A stretch of 64,000 nt of DNA from Mactra quadrangularis. Its lineage: Eukaryota > Mollusca > Bivalvia > Venerida > Mactridae. The stretch spans positions 49,147,395-49,211,394 of the forward strand of contig CM046307.1 in the NCBI GenBank assembly GCA_025267735.1, in the 5' to 3' direction. The position numbers and the translations under genes were made by a program. The first letter of the stretch is position 1. Every line of letters begins with the position of its first letter. The notes beneath the pieces are model-generated. The model saw only the letters and a program-made list of their open reading frames with translations. It was not told the origin of the DNA and searched no databases. This document shows, in pieces, positions 1 to 10,305 of this stretch.

Positions 1-74
1 CATAAACTCAACTCTTTATCCAAAAGATTTAAGTAGGAACAATTTTTGCACATACTTGTATATATTATGCATAC

Positions 75-708
75 CTATATTTTCTACTCGTGGTTCTGAT
101 ATGTAGACTATATCATCTTGTATTGGTAACATCTTATATAAACTGGATCTTACAAACTCTGTACCAAAATAGTCACCAAACTTTTCTCTTATGTGTTCAC
201 TTCTTTCAACATTGTCACCAAATTCACATAAGCTTACCACAACAGTGTGCCATACTTGCTCTGGTAATACTGCAAGTTTACGACTCGCGTGGCCGTATGC
301 CTTTTTCATCCATGCAACATAAACATTACGACTTGTTACACTTAGAACTGATATAGGTCCACCCATAAGTAAAAGCAATTCACTGGCGTCATCGTCATCA
401 TATAGTATGACGTCATTAGGTTCCACTAGTTCAAATAAAACTTTCTGTGGTAATGTTTTGCTACTCTTCGCCAATGAGGATAATGAAAATAGAGCTTTTC
501 CATTGATTAAACAATCTTCTGGTAAATATATAGCTTCATTATTGTTTGTTTCACAGACTAAATGGTTTCTACCTTTGTTAGGGTCAAATTTAACACCTTT
601 AACTTCTAATGTTGTATCTGCATCTATAAACTGTTTCTTTCCATCAATTGGAGAATCACAATGTAAATTCTGACAAAATTGTATATATGCTGGTAAATCA
701 TTTAGCAC
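75..708 (-). CDS. Copy A exon 2: CABIT domain, second half
   Basis: Begins after an acceptor reading TTGTAG (TTGCAG in the other copies) with VLNDLPAYIQFC and encodes 211 residues plus one base. It holds the second CABIT unit: a cysteine-containing strand (NHLVCETNNN), LPEDC, and the ALPEQVWHTVVVSL stretch. It ends after ...RVENI at a donor GTATGC (69-74), phase 1, matching the phase of the YEEPIP mini-exon in copies B and D. No methionine start is needed here because the exon is internal. Confidence 0.8.
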
Positions 709-1360
709 CTACAATATATATAAAAATAGTTGAATGATGTATTGTGCAATGATTTTTTTACATTGCAGTTATGTGTATACAATTTTAAATTCAGAGTAGA
801 AACATATACGCATATCATATATATTATAATATATATATATTATAACTAAAAAATTAACTCTGAACTTTAAAATGTCTTGGAAATACTTATATATATGTAT
901 ATATATAAACACTTGAGTATAAGTTAAACGTTAAGATATATTAAAAGGAGAATGAATGAACTAGAGTAAGAAGTAGGGGATTAGGAAAGCGAAGAAATTA
1001 TTATTGCACGAATAATGAATGGAGATATTTAAACTTGGAAGAACATGTAATACCAATTCATTTATTTGTACTGCGAATGAGATTTTTGATTGCTGTACAT
1101 AGTTTATTCATAGATTAGCTGATAGTGTTTATTTTCGTTCGTGCTTTACAATGAAACATTGGTATTTAAGTTCATACAAAATATTTTTGTACAAACATTG
1201 TAAAGTTGTTAAGTTTTAGACTAGCTCTAAATTAATGTCCGCGTGAAATCGAAACTAGTTCAGATATGATCAACATTAGTCCTTTTAATCTTTTATTTAC
1301 CAGCAAATTATCATAATCTAACTGAGATACGGTATATAATACTTGACAGACATAGCTGCT

Positions 1361-1606
1361 TTAAGTGGTTAGATTGGTGGGTTTTACCAAATAAGTGGTT
1401 AGATTGGTTGGTTTTACCAAATAAGTGGTTAGATTGGTGGGTTTTACCAAATAAGTGGTTAGATTGGTGGGTTTTACTAAATAAGTGGTTAAATTGGTGA
1501 GTTTTACTTAATAAGTGGTTAGATTTGTGGGTTTTACCAAATAATAGGTTAGATTGGTGGTTTTTTCCAAATAAGTGGTTAGATTGGTGGGTTTTACTAA
1601 ATAGAT
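1361..1606. repeat. 30-bp minisatellite in intron/upstream of copy A
   Basis: About eight head-to-tail units of 30 bp (core GGTTAGATTGGTGGGTTTTA) lie in intron 1 of copy A. Units differ by one to four bases, such as GGTTAAATTGGTGAG at 1486. Copy B has only one unit at the same place (near 33155-33180), so the array expanded after duplication. The minus-strand open frame through it only translates the repeat and is not a gene. Confidence 0.9.
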
Positions 1607-1759
1607 CTATCAACAACAACCTGACGACTTTCATGTTTTACCATCGTGGTATTTAAACATCCAAAAGCCGAGTACTTTCCATCAAGATGTAAAAGCCACT
1701 GCACTAACAGCGATTTTGATTGATTTAGTCCAGTTTTGTGATACAAAAATTAACGTTAC

Positions 1760-2131
1760 CTGTGATACTGACGTTAATCGATTCTTCCTTCCAGAATCTG
1801 TTACAACTTGTAGTTTTCCAGGGTATTCCAATGGTATCAAAAACTCTCGTCCATTATATTTGTCCCTCTCACTGATATACTGAGGTCCTTTAGTGTAAGA
1901 GACACGTTTTAAATCAACAAATGGTAGAATTTTTATTCTACAATATTCAACACATCTGGGTTTACATATTAAAAGCTCAGTACCTGGTGATATATCCTCA
2001 GAGAATAAACACTCGTAATCTGGTGATCCCACTGTAACGATAGCTGGATATTTACCACAACACTTATTTGATAATTCCTCTAATTTGAATGTATTGTTTT
2101 CAAAACCAAATTGTGTCTTAGACGTAGCCAT
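1760..2131 (-). CDS. Copy A exon 1: CABIT domain, first half
   Basis: Starts at an ATG (CAT on the plus strand at 2129-2131) and encodes 124 residues beginning MATSKTQFGFE. The segment GREFLIPLEYPGKLQVV is the typical CABIT strand with the conserved 'IP-x-x-Y-x-GK' pattern. The open frame runs on past 1760, but the sequence after the codon for Q124 is a good splice donor (CAG|GTAAC), and exon 2 continues in phase 0 with the same V the intron read-through would give. The same exon is present as 33346-33717 in copy B with only a few substitutions. Confidence 0.8.
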
Positions 2132-2394
2132 TTATATTTAACACACTTAGATTAAACCTAGTATAACACTATTATGAATATGTTTTGTTTAAAAATATGA
2201 TCTGAACAAACGCTGTATGTTTTTTTGTAAACCTAAAAGCAGAACATTGATTTTTAGTTTTTTATTCAGAAGCTAGTTTAAGTTGGATATATTCTACACT
2301 TCCGTGTTGGTAATATCTATGATCAGTGCTGTATGTACGTAATGATCATTTTGTAATAGACGCTTAAAATATCACCTCTATACTAAGACGATTT

Positions 2395-2690
2395 TTTTTT
2401 GTTTTTTTTTAGGGGGGTTAACGCCGTTACAATACATAGTATAGGTCATATAACGGCGGTCAGTCTACCAACTAACTGTTCCTGTAAAAGGCGTGATCTC
2501 AAGAAACAAAATACCTAGCGCATACTTTCATCAGTGACTGACTACTGCCCTACATAATTAAGAATAATTTCAAGCTCCACGAAAAAATACATCGCTAGGG
2601 AATCAAACACACGACCCCTAGATCAGTAAACTTGCGTGCTACCAGCTGAGCTAGCCGGGCGCTAGTCTGGATTACCTACCCCTTAACACT
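2395..2690 (-). mobile_element. tRNA-derived SINE with LINE-like 3' hairpin
   Basis: Read on the minus strand it has a tRNA-like head with an A box (TAGCTCAGCTGGTAGCA) and a B box-like GTTTGATTCCC. A core containing GGGCAGTAGTCAGTCACTGA follows, then a tail with an 8-bp perfect stem CGCCGTTA/TAACGGCG (plus-strand arms 2422-2429 and 2451-2458) ending in a run of C and A. The same insertion at the same relative place upstream of copy B shows that it predates the duplication. Confidence 0.75.
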
Positions 2691-4425
2691 ATCGTTATCG
2701 GGTCAGGCAAACCGTAATAATGGCTGCTCCCTCATTATTATTCAGGTTACAAAAATTTAGTTTACGTGTTCTTAATCGTGCATGATCCTTTGCTGACGAT
2801 AGTTACTTTAGTAGGGGTTTTGTACTATATAGATAATTCGATTTTAACTTTTCAGATTGCACGTATATTAGGCGAACGATTAACAAAAACATGCCTCAAA
2901 GTTAACACTATTCGGACGTGGATTAGTCTCGTTAGCATTTCGGATACTTTATTTAGCATAAATGTAACCGACCAACCAGAAAAGGGCTGTATTTCTTGTA
3001 CAATGATACTTTGATTTAAGCCTGTGTAGTGAGAAATGTTCATTTGGAAACATAATTATCGAATACCTTTTCTCATTACATAGGGCGCGGCCATTATCAT
3101 GCTTTGCCTGACGTACTTTTACCTGTCAAAGTACGACGGGGAACCAAACAAGCCAGGCGGCTATATTCTAAGACGCACAACCAATCGTAGTATTCGGCAA
3201 GTTGATACATGGTAGAATAAATTGCAACATATGAAGACAAATTATCGCTTTGTATTTGTTTTAGATACAATCATTTTAAAAGGGTAGAAAATGATGGCTT
3301 ATAACTACAGGAGTATCAATTCATATATTTAAAGTACATTTAAACCTTGATAGGTATCAATCAGTACCAACATCGTCATTTTTATCTACAAATATAGTGA
3401 TAACCAAAAGTAAGGAGACAAAGGAATTTTGTTTAAATTTTTAAATGCCAATGATTGATTTTTAGAACTACTTGGTGATAAAATGGGGAAAAACATGAAT
3501 GCATCACATTTCTAAGATTCAGCATATGACGTCCCAATGCCTCCAAAACCATTTCAGTGTATTTCTTTTCCATAAAATAGTTTTTAACTACTTTTGTAGT
3601 CTCAATCAGTCGCATAAATAAATACAAGCATCGCATCTTTATATTTATCAATCATTATCATAGTGAGATACATTCGAAAGGGATAAGCTTCTTTTTTGTT
3701 TGTAAAGAAATGTGACTTTGTGAACTCAAAAATTAGTCAATCAAAAGTCGATCAAAAGTGATAAAATTATAAATCAAAGTACTGAAAGCACAAAAGGACT
3801 TTCGGGCAGATTGGAACTTAACAGATCCAAGAAGGTAATGAACAAATTTATGAGAGATTTATGACCTCTGTACTTGTAAACACTGAAACAAGTTATGACA
3901 TAAGTGTAAAAAGTAAAGCGTAAATGGTAACTTCCACAGCAGAACTTGTTAAATTTTTCTTCCGTACACTTTTATTCAAGGGTAATGTGACTTGACTTCG
4001 TTAGGAAATGTTGATGGTTAAGGAAAATCTTCTTAGAATGTATTTTTTAGTGATAATTTTGCTAAGTTCAATTATTGGCTTTTTTACGATTTGTCTCTCT
4101 CATGTAAGCAAAATAACAGCGGCAAAGTGTCTGACACATTGTATTTGGTTGTGTATTTTTAAATGAAAGTAACGACGAGATTCATTTGAATAGTGTTTAT
4201 TATAATATAACATGTAAGTTATTACAAGAACACATAATAGTACTCTAGTCGTAACCATTTGCACAGAGTTTCAATGTTTTTCATGATTTTGATTTTCTTA
4301 CTTTCTATTACATTAATTTATATACAAAGTAGTTATTTTTCAGTATGCACAATGAAAGTTGACATAAAAAATTCAGAATAAAATACTAAGTAGATATATC
4401 TCTGTTCAGAATAGTTACTCCTTAA
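2691..4425. other. Non-coding upstream segment shared by copies A, B and C
   Basis: No gene is supported here. The stretch is alignable by eye with 34270-36000 (copy B) and, from about 3170, with 47945-48700 plus 49645-50100 (copy C): landmarks such as GACGTCCCAATGCCTCCAAA at 3530, 35130 and 48307 keep order and spacing. Similarity stops abruptly near 4425 after TTACTCCTTA, marking the edge of the duplication unit in copy A. Confidence 0.75.
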
Positions 4426-7400
4426 GCTACAGTCCCATAAACATAAAAATAGCCGTAAGGGCACCGTACGGGCGCCGTGCGACTAAGCATCGTAAGGCCC
4501 CGTAGGAACTATTGCGTACCCGCACGGACTTTTACGTTTTACCAGGGTCCGTGCGATGAGCCGTGGATACACGTATCAGTTTTAAAGTCAAATCGTGAAC
4601 AAAATCGATGCCAAGCATGGAATAAAATTGCTTATCTCCCAACTACGGCTCCGTACGGGTGTTTTGTTTTAAGCCATGTGTGTACAGTCACCTAAATGAT
4701 CACGTGCGACATGGTTATATTACGACGATAAAAAAAGTATCTCTATCGCTCGTAATGTTCGTTTCGACGCTGCGGTGAGTCGTTCTCAATATTTATAAGT
4801 AAGAGCTCATAGATCACACAAAGTAGTTCAGTAATTTTACAATTTAATCCAATATTCATAAGTAACAGTTTTCACAAAGTTATTAAAATTTGCAATAAAC
4901 CAATATGTACTAGAGTACTAAGTCACAAAGAGCATATAACACACAGATCAACAAATGATTCTTTCTTTTCTTAACTAAAATGTTGTTGGTCTTATATAGC
5001 AAAATACTGAACAATGAACAATTTCATTAGCTGATAAATATTTAGATAGTTAAAACAATTACTTAGAAGTTTGACAATAAACTACCGGAAGACAGGTACA
5101 ATCAGCATACTAAATCTAATAATGACAAACTGACACATCTTTAAATGCCTAAAACTATTAATTTAAAAATAAGGTGAAAATTAATGATAAATAACAAAAG
5201 TGACTATCGCGTTCAATACCTAAGGACATATAAACTAAACATATATGTTAACAGTGTTATGACATTCCAAAACAATGCAATTTAAAAAAATAAAAATCAT
5301 CGTTTAAATAGTTACGTATAATTAAATTTCGTGCGATGTATAGGATACACGCTTGCAATAGCTGATTAAATAAAATAACGTTTATCGTCGCATGCATGAA
5401 TAAATGTGTGATTGTATAAAAGTGCAAGGTGTATTAAACTTTAGTACAAGTGACAGCTATGTCAGTAGCATTATGGTACTTTAAAAACAAAAAATAAATT
5501 TGACATTTTTATATAATAATTACGTATTAGTAATCAATTAGCTGTGCCTTTGATGGGTTATTTTCTCTTAGTGTGTACAAACATTTGCATATTTGTATAT
5601 ATTCATGTAAGGGCCACATATTTATAACTTAATGCAACACCGCTCTATCTCAGTGTTTCAAAAGTTATCATAAGGCCTATTATGGTTTAAAGTTCGAATT
5701 CCCTGGTTGTAATTCTTCAATTTTTAAAAAATATAGATAATTATAAAATATTATCTATATTTTTGCGAAATTTGGTCATCAAATAACGGCGCAATACGAA
5801 TTTTAAATCTTGGGCGTAACACACCTGCATAAAGATATTCATGAGTTATCGTTCGTGACCGGAGTCGGTATGACGTCATCGTAGTCCTACATCCTGGTAG
5901 CGGCTATTAGAAACACAGGTGAAAGATACCAAGTTTCCTTATTATAGCATATGTAGAGAAGATATAGATCGATTTTCTTTTCAAATAAAAAGTATTTTAT
6001 CTAGAATAATCCTTTCTAGGTCGAACAGCGAAAGAATTTTGACGATCGCGCATTATTTGTGAATGTGGTGATGATTAAAAAACTATGACCGTTGAACAGG
6101 TGTTTGAGACCTTTTTTTCTCTATATATTATAATATGGAAAATTTGTGTCGTTCGCTTAATTAGAAATAAATGCTAATTAAAGAATTGCTATTTACAACT
6201 TAGTTTGTATTTACTGTTTATTAATGAATGCTTTTTTTCTGACAACTCTTCTATAATACGTTCATGCTATCAATTTAAGTGAATATGAAGTATTAGTTCG
6301 GAGCCCATATTCTTATGAAAATGAGAATTTATTACTTACAGTTAATCATGTAGTTTCAGATTTCTTCAGCACCAGTTCTGATTAATTATCACAGAAGGTT
6401 TAAACATTAATTCCGATGCAACTTATGTTTTAAAAAACTTAATTATAATGGCTCATAAGAATTCCGTCTTCGTTCGAAGGACTGCACTCACTTTGGTTTC
6501 AAAATAGATTAAGATCACTTGTTCCAAACGACCACAACTCGGCGACGAAGTATATAATTTCATATCGTATGTTTTGTTTAGTTCGTAATAATTCCCCTTG
6601 TTATATTTTCATGCTTTTTCGTATTTCCCTATGAGAATTAAGTTTCAATAAAATCACATAATATATTATTTCTCTTCGGTAAATTCAACTACTAGTATTT
6701 ATATATTTGTCTAACAAACTAGTAAAAACATAGAGATGTTAGCGTCGCAAATTGACTTCCGTAAAAAAAATATCAACTCCGAATCAAATAATTATTTTCT
6801 AACATCATTATTCAGACCAATATTAAATATAATTAACAAGTATAAAATTGGTGATAGCCTTTTGACAGGTCATGCGTAACTAATGCAATTTGCTGGCGGT
6901 GCGATCTTAGTCTATATTAAGGACCAGTTTCTTAATCCAATAAATAGAGGTTCAACGCGGGACTTTTTGTCATCTTGTACGAATCTATTGTTCCCCGTGG
7001 GGAACCTCTCATACTAAATCAACATATTTAAAGTTAGTTAGGGGTACATCAAAATATCTTATCAATTACTCTTGTGTGACACCAATCATTGATATTATTG
7101 CGTATGTTTCCATCAAATCCTAACACGTGTTGGCTGTCACTCTTGCGTTGACATTAATATACAAAGTATGTACTGCACTCTCAATCAATTTCAACATTGT
7201 CTTACAGCCGTCATGCTGTGAATTCGAAAGAAATTTTTAATCTGCCGACACATGTTACGCTATATATTGGAGATAAGGTAAATGTTTTGCAGATGACCGT
7301 TCAGGCGAACAATGTCAAATTATGCATTCAAATATTGGTTTTTTTTTGCAAAATAGTGAGGTTTAGAATTCCGGTCTCATCATTTAATATAATCGCACAA

Positions 7401-8880
7401 CCAGCGTTATAAAGACATTCGATCAATTTTTATTTCTATGATTTTTAGACTCGACAAAGTCTAGATTAATATTCATACTTATTTTCAAACTAATATTTAT
7501 TGCACATAACTTTACGAAACAATTCGAGTAGTATTCTCTGAACAACATTACTGTCACCTGATTTTTCCTTTTTTCGTCTTTGGTCGCTTGTGAGAAAATA
7601 TGCGTGGTACAATATTTTCTTTCCAAAAAAGGAAATTAGCATTTTCCTCGCGAAGTATATATTTTTTGGCAAGTATCTGTCAAAAAATGACGAGATCATA
7701 ACTTTACATAGTCTAAGTTATTCCTGCCGAATTTTTCAATCTTTTTCCCCTTTCACTTGGTCATCATGTGGAAATCAAGATAAAACGCGCTTGGTTTCGA
7801 CCAGTTATAGACACATTCAATGTAATGACATATTCAATTTACTTAATTTCTTAACCCTATTTCTCGCAAATAAAAGTATATTACAAATACCTGCTTTATA
7901 TCTTGGAATTGTGCGATGAATGCAATCAAATATAAAAAGCGCTTTAAATTAATATAGCCTAGTTATTTAACTATTTTATATAAAATTAAAAGTCATGTAG
8001 AAAATGTCATAATTAATAGAAAAATGGATATTTAATTTCAAAATGGTTTTGCGACTGATTAATTGACAGACGTGTATATATTACAATTCATTGACTGTTA
8101 TTAACACAATTTAATCGATAGGACTACGATGACGTCACACACGGTAGATAAGCGATGTTGTACTATCGGCTAAATTGATACATGTTTAAATCAGAGTTAA
8201 ATATTTCGATATATACATTGTTTGCATGCGTTAAACGTGGGTGTATGCTTAGATATAATAGAAATACGTTATATTTCGATGTTTAATCGTTTTTTGTGTC
8301 CTTCGATGAATTTGACCTTTAACTAAACAATTTTCGTAAACTGTCAATCCTAGTGTAGCGAAAATATAATGGATTTTTAAGTAATCAAATTTTTATGAGA
8401 TTTATTTATATCAACCCGCTCTATTTATTATCACAAAATGAGTATACGCTATATTATGGAACGGACTTTCCATGATTTTATGTTAAATATAGATTAGCGG
8501 TGAACATAAAGTAAAATGTAATTAATTCTAATTCTAATGTTGTAAGCCGCCTGTTTTAAGCATTATTTACAGTCACACGTGATTATACATCCACTATAAT
8601 TATCGTCGTCTTTTATAAATACAACCTTTTCAAGGTCCAATTCTTCCGTTATAAGTTTATATGGTGAAACACGAATAATATTTCATGTTTACTTGAAATA
8701 CTTAGTTTTGTCAAAACTTATCATCGGGTGTACAAGTCTACGAAATTAGGTGGTTGCCGAACAGATCATTTAAAGAGCAAGCACTATTATTTCAATAACA
8801 GACTTTTTGTTGCTTTAAAGAAGTATTTTGTTGCCCGAACAAAAAGGTGGTTGTCCTGGGCAACCGGACACTCGCTAATT
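4426..8880. other. AT-rich intergenic DNA, no gene seen
   Basis: No open frame here looks like protein: the longest are under 110 codons with AT-driven composition. A GC-richer patch at about 4452-4700 holds several variants of CCGTACGGG and CCGTGCG and could be a transposon fragment. An inverted repeat hairpin lies at 5727-5764, and a 19-bp inverted repeat is found at 5871-5889 and 8119-8137. Nothing else could be assigned. Confidence 0.6.
5727..5764. repeat. Perfect 14-bp inverted repeat
   Basis: AAAAATATAGATAA at 5727-5740 pairs with TTATCTATATTTTT at 5751-5764 across a 10-base loop. It is AT-only apart from one G or C per arm; function unknown. Confidence 0.8.
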
Positions 8881-8887
8881 TATTTAT

Positions 8888-8940
8888 TGGAGTTAACGCC
8901 GTGTCAACACAATTTTAGGTCATTTTACGGCGTCGAACGC
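8888..8940 (-). mobile_element. Orphan 3' tail of a LINE/SINE
   Basis: Minus-strand reading gives stem CGCCGT/ACGGCG (plus-strand arms 8897-8902 and 8927-8932) around a loop with ATGACCT and TTGTGTTG, as in the LINE at 11279-16135 and the SINEs at 2395 and 33975. No body of an element is recognisable next to it; the Gypsy element was inserted immediately beside it. Confidence 0.6.
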
Positions 8941-8944
8941 ATCT

Positions 8945-9188
8945 TGTAGCACGATAGCGTCTTGCATACACAGGTGAAACAGGTAAGCTGGTTACTATGT
9001 GTAACCAAGGTAGATCACATGGGTTGTGACGTGGTTGTCACGTGTGTATGACGTAGACAGACTGCCTTGGGTGCGGCTTGGCAGTCAGAGTTTAGAACCC
9101 ATCCCGGCTAAACGTATTATTAAATATTAGAAAACCACTATACAATCTTGTTATTTTACACCATTGACAATGTAGCAACTGTGTTACA
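8945..9188 (+). repeat. 5' LTR of the Gypsy-type element
   Basis: Runs from TGTAGCACGATAG to ACTGTGTTACA, 244 bp, matching 22368-22611 with four substitutions. The sequence after it has a TGG at 9191 and a second at 9205 (TGGTGCTCGTGCAACCAGG); either could begin the primer-binding site, but I cannot name the tRNA. Confidence 0.93.
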
Positions 9189-9329
9189 TATGGTGTATGT
9201 TTATTGGTGCTCGTGCAACCAGGATTAACTTGTTGTCGTAGTGTTGTTATGAATTGAGGACACTGATGGACAGTGATATAGTGCAAATGTAAAATGGAAT
9301 TATAATCGTTGTTTCCTGATTCTTCCAGT

Positions 9330-9350
9330 CAACAAACCTGTAAGTTGTTT
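9330..9350 (+). promoter_or_regulatory. Candidate leader splice donor
   Basis: CCT|GTAAGTTG with the cut after 9338 or 9339 is a near-consensus donor in the untranslated leader, upstream of the gag ATG at 9385. Together with the acceptor at 19205 it would give a subgenomic env message, as known for Drosophila gypsy and for retroviruses. This pairing is inference. Confidence 0.45.
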
Positions 9351-9384
9351 TCTCTTGTTTATTCCTCTGCGTAATTTGGCAAAC

Positions 9385-10305
9385 ATGGCAGAACAAGTTT
9401 TTGTGGATTTATTTAGGTCTGTAGATGGACAAATGGCAAATTTAACCACCACTATGGGCGCGCAGGGCGTAGCTAAAATAGTTGAAAAATTTGATGGTAA
9501 TAAACCAAAAGAATTTAAAGACTGGATTAAAAGTATTGAGAAATTTGGGGAACTAACGAGGGTGCCAGGCGATAAAACAAAATATATCGCATATCAGTCA
9601 AGTAGGGGTCCGGTTAGTGATTTCCTTAAAAGATACATGGACAATCACAATGACCATACGTGGGAACGCATTAAGGCAGAACTCAAACTTAGGTTCGGGG
9701 AGGTAGTTGATGCTCAGCATGCTAGGCTTTTACTTAGGAGGGTAAAAGAAAAACCTGGGGAAACTGTTCAGGTATATGCTGAAAGAATGCTAAATTTGGG
9801 TGAAGATGCATTTGAGGGTCAAGATCCGAGAGCTGTTCAGGCTGAGTTAATTGGGTATTTTGTAGATGGGCTAAAGGAAAATTCCCTTAAGCTTAAAATA
9901 ATGAGGGAAAATCCTGCTGATTTTCAGGCTGCTGTTGCTATTGCAACCCGAGAACAAAATTTGTACAAACGCTTCCAATTAAGAACGGGAATATCGCAAG
10001 ATTCATATGCGACGAGTAATGAAATCGAGCCGATGGATATAAGTCATTTAAGGCCGAAGGTTCGTTGCCATTATTGTAAGCGAGAAGGTCACGTGATTAA
10101 AGAATGCAGGGTTAGGAAACGTGATCAGAAAATGCAGGTTAGTGTCGTCAGACAAAACGTTACGAATGGAAAAAATAGACAAAGCATAGTCTGCTATAAC
10201 TGCGGAATTAGGGGGCATTATGCCAGGGAATATCAAAAACCTAACGGGGATGTGTCAGAGAAAATGAGGATCGCCCATTTAAACGCAAGTCCTTCCCAAA
10301 TGTAG
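9385..10305 (+). CDS. gag: Gag (capsid-nucleocapsid) of the Gypsy-type element
   Basis: 306 residues from the ATG at 9385 (MAEQVFVDLF); the frame is open 10 codons further upstream but only from a TTG. The first two thirds are a Ty3-type capsid (helical, with WIKSIEKFGELTRVPGDK and YAERMLNLGEDAFEG). The C-terminal part has a good CCHC zinc knuckle, CHYCKREGHVIKEC (about residues 228-241). A second, CYNCGIRGHYAREY (about 270-283), has lost its last cysteine to tyrosine. The stop at 10303-10305 lies in the loop of the frameshift hairpin. Gag packages the genomic RNA in the particle; the damaged second knuckle is either a mutation of this copy or a family variant. Confidence 0.9.
   Translation: MAEQVFVDLFRSVDGQMANLTTTMGAQGVAKIVEKFDGNKPKEFKDWIKSIEKFGELTRVPGDKTKYIAYQSSRGPVSDFLKRYMDNHNDHTWERIKAELKLRFGEVVDAQHARLLLRRVKEKPGETVQVYAERMLNLGEDAFEGQDPRAVQAELIGYFVDGLKENSLKLKIMRENPADFQAAVAIATREQNLYKRFQLRTGISQDSYATSNEIEPMDISHLRPKVRCHYCKREGHVIKECRVRKRDQKMQVSVVRQNVTNGKNRQSIVCYNCGIRGHYAREYQKPNGDVSEKMRIAHLNASPSQM

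Larger units (their letters stand above)
75..2131 (-). other. CABIT-SAM (GAREM-like) gene, copy A, 5' part
   Basis: Gene-level entry for the first tandem copy. Two exons (1760-2131 and 75-708) are visible, separated by a 1051-bp intron; the linker and SAM exons expected from copies B and D must lie left of base 1. The two exons encode 335 residues of CABIT domain with no stop or frameshift. CABIT proteins (Themis, GAREM) are cytoplasmic adaptors in receptor tyrosine kinase or antigen receptor signalling; that role is inferred for this molluscan-type protein. Exon lengths (372 and 634 bp) are identical to those of copy B. Confidence 0.75.

Noticed and set aside
1311..1634. Minus-strand 107-codon frame with KTHQSNHLFG repeats
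   Set aside because: It is the translation of the 30-bp minisatellite; the array is nearly absent at the same place in copy B.
2766..3014. Short plus-strand frame upstream of copy A
   Set aside because: It is not conserved as a frame in the homologous copy B segment, where indels break it.
8933..8944. GAACGCAT next to both LTRs as part of the element
   Set aside because: The LTR boundary TGT...ACA with the ATCT duplication explains the ends; on the 3' side GAACGCA is the end of the purine tract, so the match is probably chance.
9355..9384. Gag starting at TTG 9355
   Set aside because: Eukaryotic initiation is expected at ATG; the ATG at 9385 is in frame and follows the leader donor.
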